The translations under genes and the position numbers were made by a program. This document shows, piece by piece, positions 51,103-58,425 of a stretch of 64,000 bases of DNA. Below the pieces are notes generated by a model that was given only the letters and a program-made list of their open reading frames with translations, had not been told where the DNA came from and did no database searches. Each line of letters starts with the position of its first letter. Position 1 is the stretch's first letter. Location of the stretch: the NCBI RefSeq assembly GCF_021390435.2, contig NZ_JAJVCN010000006.1:34500-98499 (forward strand), in the 5' to 3' direction. This DNA comes from Kibdelosporangium philippinense (lineage in GTDB: Bacteria > Actinomycetota > Actinomycetes > Mycobacteriales > Pseudonocardiaceae).

Positions 51103-51873
51103 GAACACCACCACACCGAGGGCGATGACCGCGGTCAAGGGCCCGATCTGGTCGACCCATTCGGCAAGCTGCGTCTGCAGTTTGCCAGCGGCGTCCACGA
51201 TCGGGTCCTCGACCGACCGGTCCGCGTGGAACAGAAGCAGCTCGTAAATGCCGTAGTACGCCACATAAAGGCCGGCCACGATCAGGATCACGCCGCCAAT
51301 GCGATGCACGAACGGCAAAACGCGCCGCAACTTCGTCGTGAACGCCGACCCAGCGACCGCCACGGACACGGCCAGCACCCCGACGACCGACGTCATGCCC
51401 AGCCCATAGGCCACATAAGCCGCAACCCCGGTCCAGATCGAACCCGCCCGAAAGGTCGCGCCCGTCACGGCAAGAAATGGTCCGATCGTGCACGACAGTG
51501 ACACAACCGCGTAGCCAAGGCCGTAGCCGAACATCGACGGCAACTTGGCCGTCGGTGCGCCCCTGGCCGTCGGTGGCCGGATGCCGAACTCCCGTCCGGC
51601 GACCATCAGCCCGCCAACGACGGCCATTGCTAACCCGATCACCACGGTCAACGCAGGCAGGTATGCCTGGATCGACGTGCCTAACGGCGTGATGACCAGA
51701 CCGAACGTCCCGAAGATAACGAGAAAGCCCAGCGCCATGAACGCCGTCGCGGCCAACGCCCGCAGCACAGACCCGGCCGCGACAAACGTGAGATACGCCG
51801 GCAACATCGCGAAGCCGCACGGGTTGACCGCGGCGAGCATGCCCGCGGCCAACGCGACACCGAGAACCTCCAC
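51067..51873 (-). CDS. ccdA: CcdA/DsbD-like thiol-disulfide membrane transporter
   Basis: 268 residues with six or seven membrane segments. The first cysteine motif is AAVNPCGFAMLPAYL and the second is VVSLSCTIGPFLAV, the pair that relays electrons across the membrane in CcdA proteins. GTG 51873 follows the TlpA stop directly, so it is co-transcribed with that thioredoxin-like lipoprotein. The C-terminal ~60 residues extend beyond minimal CcdA. The 3' end overlaps the convergent peptidase gene by 36 bp. Confidence 0.9.
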   Translation of the reverse strand: MEVLGVALAAGMLAAVNPCGFAMLPAYLTFVAAGSVLRALAATAFMALGFLVIFGTFGLVITPLGTSIQAYLPALTVVIGLAMAVVGGLMVAGREFGIRPPTARGAPTAKLPSMFGYGLGYAVVSLSCTIGPFLAVTGATFRAGSIWTGVAAYVAYGLGMTSVVGVLAVSVAVAGSAFTTKLRRVLPFVHRIGGVILIVAGLYVAYYGIYELLLFHADRSVEDPIVDAAGKLQTQLAEWVDQIGPLTAVIALGVVVFLGAWATRARRR

Positions 51874-52362
51874 CTACGGCGCCGTCAGCTTGGCGACCCG
51901 TTCGTTCAACCCAATCTCGCTGAGCTGCTGTTTGACGAGCTCAATCGTGCCGTCGGCGTAGGCGAACGCGTATGCGGGCTGCTGGGTGATGCCGAACCGG
52001 GTCCAGACGGTTCCGTTCACGTCGGCGAGGTGCGTGAAGCCGCTGACCTCGTTCTCCGCGACGAACTTCTTCATCGCGGGCACCTGGTCCTGCGCGCCGA
52101 CGCCGAGGAAGGTGATCTTGCCCTCGTACTGCTTGGCCAGCGCGCCCATGTGCGGCGCCTCGCCTTGGCAACGCGGGCACCACGGCGTCCAGAACCAGAT
52201 CACCGCGGGCTTACCGGCAAGGGTGGCACCATCGAAATCCTTGTCGTCAAGGGTCTTGGCGGTGAACTGGAATTTCGGCTGTGCCGGTGTCTTGGCAGCT
52301 GGCGGCGCTTCGGCAGCGCAGCCGGTCAACACCAGCAGAACGGCGACAAGCAGGGCCTTCAT
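51874..52362 (-). CDS. TlpA/ResA-like thioredoxin-fold lipoprotein
   Basis: 162 residues from the ATG at 52362; LVAVLLVLTGC is a lipobox. The thioredoxin domain carries the active site WFWTPWCPRCQGEAPHM (CPRC) and the cis-Pro loop ITQQPAYAF. It would reduce or oxidise extracytoplasmic thiols using electrons from the CcdA-like protein encoded next. This pair commonly serves cytochrome c maturation or secreted-protein disulfide control; no cytochrome genes are in the window. Confidence 0.92.
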   Translation of the reverse strand: MKALLVAVLLVLTGCAAEAPPAAKTPAQPKFQFTAKTLDDKDFDGATLAGKPAVIWFWTPWCPRCQGEAPHMGALAKQYEGKITFLGVGAQDQVPAMKKFVAENEVSGFTHLADVNGTVWTRFGITQQPAYAFAYADGTIELVKQQLSEIGLNERVAKLTAP

Positions 52363-52431
52363 ACCCGAGATCCTCGCCCATGAAGCCACCCCTTGGGGAC
52401 AACTGATGAGCCTCGGACATAGGGTGACGCC

Positions 52432-53274
52432 ATGTCGAAGGGCCACAGGGCGCGCGGCGGCCGTCGCGACGTGCGTTTCGGCATGGCCGAACTGATCCGT
52501 GACCTGGACCGCCCGGACGGCTGGTTGCTGAGCGTCGACGGGGTCGCGCAGTCATACGTGGACCTGGACGACCCGACCCACCTGGAGTTCGACTACGTCC
52601 GGCGAATCGGCGACGTGATCGACTGCTTGCCCGCAGGGCCCCTGAACACCGTGCACATTGGTGGCGGTGCGTGCACGTTGCCCCGCTATGTCGCGGCGAC
52701 CAGGCCGGGGTCACGTCAGCTTGTGCTTGATCCGGACGAAGAGTTGATCGACCTGGTTCGTGAGCGGTTGGACCTGCGTAGCGTGCCTTCGCTGCGGGTG
52801 CGGATCGCCGATGGCCGGGAAGGCCTTGCGACTCGGAACGCGGAGTCGGCTGACTTGATCGTGCTGGACGCTTTCGTGTCGGCTGAGATGGCCAGCGGGA
52901 TGGCGACGGTCGAGTTCGTCCGGGATGTTCGGCGGGTGCTGCGGCCTCACGGGACTTACTTGGTGAACGTGACCGACGGGCCTGGATGGCAGTTTGCCCG
53001 TCGGGTGGTGGCCACCGTGGCCGAGGTGTTCGGCTCGATGCTGTTGCTGGCTGATCCCGGCGTGATGCGGGGTCGTCGGTTCGGCAATCTCGTGGTGGCC
53101 GCGTCCGGGGAGGCTTTGCCCGAGGCTGAGCTGGCACGTCGGGCGGCGTCGGCCGTGTTTCCGGCCCGGTTGGTCACGGGCGCGAAGCTCAGCGACTTCT
53201 ATCGCGGGTCGAAGGTGATCACGGACGCCGAGGAACTCGCCGCGCCCACTCCACCCGAAACAGCCTTCAGCTAG
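52432..53274 (+). CDS. Spermidine-synthase-like methyltransferase-fold protein
   Basis: 280 residues. SYVDLDDPTHLEFDYVRRIG and VHIGGGACTLPRYVAATRPGS form the spermidine-synthase-type Rossmann start. VLDPDEELIDLVRERL and LIVLDAFVSAEMASGMATVEFV hold the acidic residues. The gatekeeper loop of true polyamine synthases is not obvious, so the usual label spermidine synthase or fused-MFS-type fits only by fold. Divergent from TlpA, with a 69-bp gap. Followed by a strong hairpin. Confidence 0.85.
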   Translation: MSKGHRARGGRRDVRFGMAELIRDLDRPDGWLLSVDGVAQSYVDLDDPTHLEFDYVRRIGDVIDCLPAGPLNTVHIGGGACTLPRYVAATRPGSRQLVLDPDEELIDLVRERLDLRSVPSLRVRIADGREGLATRNAESADLIVLDAFVSAEMASGMATVEFVRDVRRVLRPHGTYLVNVTDGPGWQFARRVVATVAEVFGSMLLLADPGVMRGRRFGNLVVAASGEALPEAELARRAASAVFPARLVTGAKLSDFYRGSKVITDAEELAAPTPPETAFS

Positions 53275-53388
53275 CCCGCCACCCTCGAAGACGCCTCCTT
53301 ACTCTCCTGAGCCCTCGCCGCGACTGCATCTAGTACTACGAACACGATTAAATAGTTTGTGACGAAAAGACGACGAACCGCACCGAGC

Positions 53389-53419
53389 GGGCGCCCTGGC
53401 TCCTGGAGCCAGGGCGCCC
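53389..53419. terminator. Bidirectional terminator hairpin
   Basis: GGGCGCCCTGGCTC (53389-53402) pairs perfectly with 53406-53419 around CTG. It lies between convergent stops at 53274 and 53434. The region 53275-53388 has no gene. Confidence 0.8.
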
Positions 53420-53433
53420 ACTGTCCACCTAGG

Positions 53434-53991
53434 TCACGGAATGCACTCCTCAGAGAACGAGTACACGTGACTGAACATCATGTGGTGATGCTCCGGATCC
53501 TGTTCCCGAGCCGGAAGTGCTGCGGCCCAACGCTTCCACAGCCCACCCTCGCCAATGAACCGGTCAGCCTCGCGAGTTCCCAGCCGGGCATCGAGATGCA
53601 TCAACGCACCCATTGCCCACGTCTGGTCATACCGGCAAGCGGATTGTGGCAGAAAGTGGCTCAGATAGGCGACAAGCCGCCAAGCATCCTCCCGCCCCGA
53701 AAACCGGGCAAGCGCGAGACAAAACCCTTGCCCCGCATAGGTCATCTCGCTGGCGAGCAGCTTTTCCCCAATACGGTCCCGATATTGCGTGCGATGCGAC
53801 AGCCCCGCCAGCCACGCGGCTGTGATCTGATCCCGCCAGTCCGAGTCGAACAGCATGTCGAGTTGGCCGTTGGTGATGCTCTGCGCGTCCGCTGCGATGG
53901 CTCGGGTGAACTCGGCGCGCTCGTCGCCTCTCAACCCCACCACGTTGCCGTGCAGGAGTTTGACATAGCGAGAGCGGTCCACAGGCGACAT
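53434..53991 (-). CDS. DUF6000-family protein
   Basis: 185 residues. YVKLLHGNVVGL, DSDWRDQITAAWLAGL, RIGEKLLASEMTYAGQGFCLALARFSG and CRYDQTWAMGALMHLDARLG are the signature blocks of a helical actinobacterial family (DUF6000) of unknown function. No signal peptide or catalytic motif is visible. Some similar short HEAT-like proteins accompany immunity or polymorphic-toxin loci, but no toxin is near. Monocistronic, ending before the hairpin at 53389. Confidence 0.75.
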   Translation of the reverse strand: MSPVDRSRYVKLLHGNVVGLRGDERAEFTRAIAADAQSITNGQLDMLFDSDWRDQITAAWLAGLSHRTQYRDRIGEKLLASEMTYAGQGFCLALARFSGREDAWRLVAYLSHFLPQSACRYDQTWAMGALMHLDARLGTREADRFIGEGGLWKRWAAALPAREQDPEHHHMMFSHVYSFSEECIP

Positions 53992-54104
53992 GGGGACATC
54001 CTGACGCGGGACGCCCGATCATGTGGGGCGAATGGGTGAAAATCCCACACAACGTGTGTGCGTTCGCGAATTGTGGGTAGTCCATGGTCGAGGTGGTGAT
54101 AACG

Positions 54105-54545
54105 ATGCGTGTACGTCGCATAACCGCAGCGATCGCGAGTGTCCCGCTTGGACTGGCGCTCACCGTGGGATTCGCTGGTGAAGCACAAGCCGCGTCGACG
54201 CCATGTGGTCCAGCCGCGAAAGCTTGCCTTGATCTTTCGGCGAACAAGGCGTGGCTGACCAACAACGGCGCGGTCACCTACGGGCCGGTTCCGGTCACGC
54301 ATGGCAAGCCAGGATGGGAGACGCCCCCTGGAACGTTCAAGGTGACCCGGAAGAACAAGCACCATCGCAGTAGTCAGTTCAACAACGCGCCGATGCCGTA
54401 TTCCGTGTTCTTCAACGGTGGAATCGCCTTCCACCAAGGAAGTCTGAGTGAGAAGTCGCACGGGTGCATCCACTTGTCCAAGGCTGCTGCCGCGAAGTTC
54501 TTCGCCACGTTGAAGATCGGCGATCAGGTCCAAGTGGTCCGATGA
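54105..54545 (+). CDS. L,D-transpeptidase (YkuD domain)
   Basis: 146 residues from ATG 54105; an ATG at 54084 would add seven. A signal peptide (ITAAIASVPLGLALTVGFAGEAQA) precedes the YkuD domain. The catalytic motif is HQGSLSEKSHGCIHLS, with the essential Cys in SHGCIHL and the upstream His. TPPGTFKVTRKNKHH is the conserved entry loop. It forms 3-3 cross-links or attaches proteins in peptidoglycan. It is a minimal, single-domain enzyme without an Ig-like or binding domain. Confidence 0.93.
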   Translation: MRVRRITAAIASVPLGLALTVGFAGEAQAASTPCGPAAKACLDLSANKAWLTNNGAVTYGPVPVTHGKPGWETPPGTFKVTRKNKHHRSSQFNNAPMPYSVFFNGGIAFHQGSLSEKSHGCIHLSKAAAAKFFATLKIGDQVQVVR

Positions 54546-54580
54546 CCGGAGGCAAAGGCTGCGGTTGATCGAGTGTCGTT

Positions 54581-54611
54581 GGCGTCGGGTTCGATGATCG
54601 AGCCCGACGCC
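54581..54611. terminator. Hairpin after the L,D-transpeptidase gene
   Basis: GGCGTCGGGTTCGAT and ATCGAGCCCGACGCC pair at 14 of 15 positions, the odd one being a G-T type. It lies 36 bp after the stop. The rest of 54546-54831 has no supportable gene. Confidence 0.65.
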
Positions 54612-54831
54612 GTCGGCATGTGACTCGATGGCAGAAGCGAGTGGTGTGGTGTATGTCGAGCGATCGAGCCAAACGCAGCGGCCCCTTGAGGTCTGGTGCT
54701 AGTGGAGTTTGGTCGAGTGCCAATGGCCCGTTTCGAGGTGTGGTGTCCTCGATGGCCAGAGTGTCGGAGGTGTCATCGATCAAGCTGATGTTTCAACTTG
54801 GCCTGTAACCGAAGAGAGTCTTGTTTTGACG

Positions 54832-54850
54832 TAAGGCGAGGCTTACCTTG
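54832..54850. promoter_or_regulatory. IdeR/DmdR-like iron box 1
   Basis: TAAGGCGAGGCTTACCTTG agrees with the actinobacterial 19-bp iron box TTAGGTTAGGCTAACCTAA at about 15 positions, counting A/T-tolerant ones. TTGACG directly precedes it (54826-54831), so repressor binding would cover the promoter. A weaker second box-like stretch is at 54857-54873. It controls the FbpABC-type operon. Confidence 0.75.
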
Positions 54851-54906
54851 GCGTGGATAGCCTTAACTTACCTGGTGGGGGCAGGTGGTAAGCCAAGGAG
54901 GAGCCG

Positions 54907-55908
54907 TTGGCACCCCGCCGGAGCATCGCAGTACTACTGGCCATCGCGTTGGTCTCACCAGCGGCATGTTCGGACACCGACGACACGCTGGTCATCTATT
55001 CCGGCCGCAACAAGGAACTTGTCGGCGGGATTCTGGAACAGCTCAAGCAAACCATCGGCGGCAACGTCGAAGTACGCTACGGCGGCAGCGCCGAGATGGC
55101 CGCGCAGATCCTCGAAGAAGGCGACGGTACACAGGCCGACGTCTTCTTCTCGCAGGACGCGGGCGCCCTCGGCGCACTGACCGAGCAAGGCAAACTGGCC
55201 GTGCTCCCACCGGATGTTCTTGGCTTGGTGCCGGAAAAGTACCGGGCCGACAACGGCACATGGGTGGCGACCTCGGCACGATCAAGAGTCGTCGCCTACG
55301 ACCCCGGGCAGGTGACCGAACTTCCGGCGAACGCCGATGCGATTCTGGATCCCAAGTGGCGTGGCAAAGTTGGTTATGCCCCAACGAATGCGTCCTGGCA
55401 GGCATTCGTCACCGGGTTGCGGGTCATCCGGGGTGAAGAGGGTGCCAAACAGTGGCTCGCCGCGTTCAAAGCCAACGAACCCAAGCGGTTCGAGAACAAC
55501 ATCGCGATCCTCGACGCCGTCGACAAAGGACAGCTGGCTCTCGGGTTGATCAACCACTACTACTGGTACGCCCGAGTGGCCGAGCGAGGCGCCGACACTG
55601 TCAAAGCCAAACTGCACTTCGTCGGCGGCGGTGATCCACTTGGTCTGGTGAATGTCGCGGGCGTCGGCGTGGTGAACGGCAGCGCGCAGAACGATGCCGC
55701 CATCAAAGCAGTCCGGTTCCTGGTGTCGGATCAAGCTCAGCGCTACTTCGCTGACCAGACCGCGGAGTATCCGGCGAACCCGGATGTTCCACCGGGTAAG
55801 CACCAATTGCCGCCGCTAGGGTCGCTCCACGGGCCCGACATCGACCTCTCCAAGCTGTCGTCCTTGCAGCGAACGCTGTCCGTGCTGCAGGAGGTGGGTC
55901 TGTCCTGA
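54907..55908 (+). CDS. Fe(III) ABC transporter substrate-binding lipoprotein (FbpA/FutA type)
   Basis: 333 residues from TTG 54907. A lipoprotein signal ends at PAAC. LVIYSGRNKELVGGILEQLK and the later NHYYWYARVAERGA (paired Tyr iron ligands) are typical of FbpA/FutA ferric-binding proteins of the class II solute-binding superfamily; ADVFFSQDAGALGALTEQG and KWRGKVGYAPTNASW fit as well. It captures ferric iron outside the membrane for the permease and ATPase encoded next. The iron box upstream supports iron repression. Confidence 0.92.
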   Translation: MAPRRSIAVLLAIALVSPAACSDTDDTLVIYSGRNKELVGGILEQLKQTIGGNVEVRYGGSAEMAAQILEEGDGTQADVFFSQDAGALGALTEQGKLAVLPPDVLGLVPEKYRADNGTWVATSARSRVVAYDPGQVTELPANADAILDPKWRGKVGYAPTNASWQAFVTGLRVIRGEEGAKQWLAAFKANEPKRFENNIAILDAVDKGQLALGLINHYYWYARVAERGADTVKAKLHFVGGGDPLGLVNVAGVGVVNGSAQNDAAIKAVRFLVSDQAQRYFADQTAEYPANPDVPPGKHQLPPLGSLHGPDIDLSKLSSLQRTLSVLQEVGLS

Positions 55909-55922
55909 TCGGACTGAGCCGC

Positions 55923-57433
55923 GTGCGCAGTGATGCGCCGGTACTGAGCGCGGCGGCCGTCATCGCTGCGGTCGCCGCGCTGACTCCCTTGGCCTACTTG
56001 GCCGTCCGCTCCTTTGAGCGCGGATTCGACACGGTCTGGCAAGTGCTGTGGCGTGATCGCACGGTCGAGTTGGCCTTACGTAGCCTCGCATTGGCAGGCG
56101 CGGTCACGGCGGCGTGCGTTGTGCTCGGAGTGCTGGGCGCATGGCTGCTCGTTCGCAGTGACATTCCGGCGCGACGCATAGTTGCGGTCTTGCTCGTGCT
56201 GCCGTTGGCCGTTCCTTCCTATGTCTCGGCATTCACCTGGATCGCTGACGTGCCATGGCTTTCTGGGTTCAGTGGGGCGTTTCTGGTCCTGACGCTTGTG
56301 TCCTTTCCGTACGTTCTGCTGCCCGTGGCGGCGTCATTGCGGTCGGCGGATCCAGCGATGGAGGAAGTGGCCAGGTCCCTTGGTAAAACGCGATGGCAAA
56401 CGTTTGTTCTGGTGACATTGCGGCAGATCCGACCGGCCGCGACAGCCGGTGGGCTGCTGGTTGCCTTGTATGCCTTGAGCGACTTCGGGGCCGTGTCACT
56501 GATGCGGTACGAGGCGTTCACGATGGGTATCTACACCAGTTACCGTGCGACATTCGACCGTACTCCGGCGGCCATTCTCGGCTGTGTACTGGTGGTCTTG
56601 GCGCTGATCCTCACCGTCGGCGAGCGCAAGGCCAGGGGAGCGTGGGCAGCCAGGTCCTCGAAGAACGCTGGCCGGACGGTAACCGTTGTGCCACTGGGTA
56701 AAGCGCGCGGCACGGCGATGTTCGCGGTCGTCGTGCTGGTGATCCTGTCGCTGGGTGTGCCGGTCTTCAGTCTTGTTCGGTGGCTGGTCATCGGTAGTTC
56801 GGCGGATCTGGCCGGGCTGTGGTCGGCAACCTGGGGCACAGTGACGGTCTCCGCGCTGGGTGCGTTGTTCGCGGTGATCTTGGCAGTTCCGGTTGGCGTG
56901 TACGTGGTCCGGCACAGTGGTCGGCTGGCCAAGGGAGTGGAGCTTGCGAGCTTCGCCGGGCACGCCTTGCCGGGGATCACGGTCGGCCTAGCGCTTGTTT
57001 TCTTCGCTGTGCGGTTCGTGCCAGGGCTCTATCAACGGACCCCGATGCTGGCTTTCGCCTATGCGGTCCTGTTCCTGCCCTTGGCGGTTTCCGCGGTACG
57101 GACCGCTGTCGCGAACGCGCCACCCGTGTTGGAGGATGTCTCGCGTTCGCTTGGCAAAGGCCGGGCCGCGACTCGGATGCTGGTCACGATCCCGCTCGCG
57201 GTGCCTGGTGTGCTGACTGGTGCCGCACTTGTGTTTTTGACTTGTGCCAAGGAACTTCCTGCCACGCTGATGCTCAGACCAACTGGTACGGACACATTGG
57301 CCACCGAGTTGTGGAGCAAGACCGACATCTCGGCCTTCGCCGCGGCGGCGCCGTACGCGGCCGTCTGCTCGTGGTGGCGGCGATTCCCGCGTTGATACTT
57401 GACCGATTCCTCCACAAAGGAGGGGTGAGATGA
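55923..57433 (+). CDS. Fe(III) ABC transporter permease (FbpB type), frameshifted near its 3' end
   Basis: GTG 55923 start. It is a fused two-module permease of about twelve segments with two EAA loops, MEEVARSLGKTRWQTFVLVTLRQI and LEDVSRSLGKGRAATRMLVTIPLA. The first frame would stop at 57395 as CSWWRRFPR. The -1 frame from ~57366 gives LLVVAAIPALILDRFLHKGG and stops at 57433, overlapping the ATPase start (ATGA), as expected for an operon. One missing base at GTCTGC (likely GTCCTGC) explains it. The repaired length is ~502 residues. The loss affects only the last helix. Confidence 0.85.
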
Positions 57434-58425
57434 CCGGGTTGATCGTCAAGGGATTGGTCGCCGGTTACGACGAACCGGTCCTTCGTGGACTCGACCTCGT
57501 CGTTCCCGAGGGTGCCTTGGTGGCCGTGTTAGGGCCATCTGGTTGTGGCAAAACAACCTTGCTGAGAGTGGTCGCTGGTCTGCATGCGCCTGTTTCGGGA
57601 CGGATCGAGCTCAACGGCCGCGACTTGGCGGGTATTCCACCGGAACGTCGTGGGATCGGGATCGTGCCCCAAGAAGGCGCTTTGTTCCCGCATCTGAACG
57701 TCACCAAGAACGTCGCTTTCGGACTCGACAGGGACGATCGGCGCAATGGCCGAGTCAGTGAACTCCTGGATCTCGTGGGGTTGGGCGACTTCGGCAACCG
57801 TATGCCAAGCGAACTGTCAGGTGGGCAGCAGCAACGTGTCGCGCTGGCACGTGCCCTCGCGCCCAAACCCGGTGTCATCCTGATGGACGAGCCCTTCTCG
57901 TCACTCGACGCGGGACTGCGAGACGAGCTGCGCAGTGACGTCCGGGCGGCCCTCAGGGCGACGGGCGCAACGGCCCTGCTCGTCACACATGATCAGGAAG
58001 AAGCGCTGGGCATCGCCGATCTGGTGGCCGTACTGCGTGCCGGAGTGGTGGCGCAACTCGGTACACCGCAAGAGATCTATGCCTCGCCTGCGAATCTCGG
58101 GGTGGCGTTGTTCGTCGGCGAGGCCGTGACATTTCCTGCCACTGTCATACGGGGATCGGTGGACACGCCGTTGGGCAGGTTCGAGGTGAAAGGCCAAGGC
58201 GAAGGGAAGGTCCTTATTAGACCAGAGCAATTGAGCCTTGGCACGGGAATCGAAGCGACCGTGGTCGATGTCCGATTCCATGGGCACGACGCGACTGTGT
58301 TGTTGCGGTTACGCGATGGCACGCGGGTGCGTTCCAGAGTTCTTGGCACGCACCTCAAACCGGGGGAGAACACTGCGGTGACCGTACGGGGGCCGGTGCT
58401 GTTCTTCCCTGGGAAAGGGCCATGA
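57430..58425 (+). CDS. Fe(III) ABC transporter ATPase (FbpC type)
   Basis: 331 residues, with AAAGGAGGGG upstream. Walker A is VLGPSGCGKTTLL, the Q-loop is VPQEGALFPHL, the signature is LSGGQQQRVALARAL, Walker B is VILMDEPFSSLD and the switch is LLVTHDQEEAL. A TOBE-like regulatory domain follows (residues ~235-330: GKVLIRPEQLSLG). It powers ferric-iron import with the two upstream products. The stop overlaps the next gene's ATG, so the adenylating enzyme belongs to the same mRNA. Confidence 0.95.
   Translation: MTGLIVKGLVAGYDEPVLRGLDLVVPEGALVAVLGPSGCGKTTLLRVVAGLHAPVSGRIELNGRDLAGIPPERRGIGIVPQEGALFPHLNVTKNVAFGLDRDDRRNGRVSELLDLVGLGDFGNRMPSELSGGQQQRVALARALAPKPGVILMDEPFSSLDAGLRDELRSDVRAALRATGATALLVTHDQEEALGIADLVAVLRAGVVAQLGTPQEIYASPANLGVALFVGEAVTFPATVIRGSVDTPLGRFEVKGQGEGKVLIRPEQLSLGTGIEATVVDVRFHGHDATVLLRLRDGTRVRSRVLGTHLKPGENTAVTVRGPVLFFPGKGP

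Noticed and set aside
54412..54783. Minus-strand ORF after the L,D-transpeptidase
   Set aside because: Overlaps the end of a solid gene, has low-complexity Pro/Arg/Thr composition and covers a terminator hairpin.
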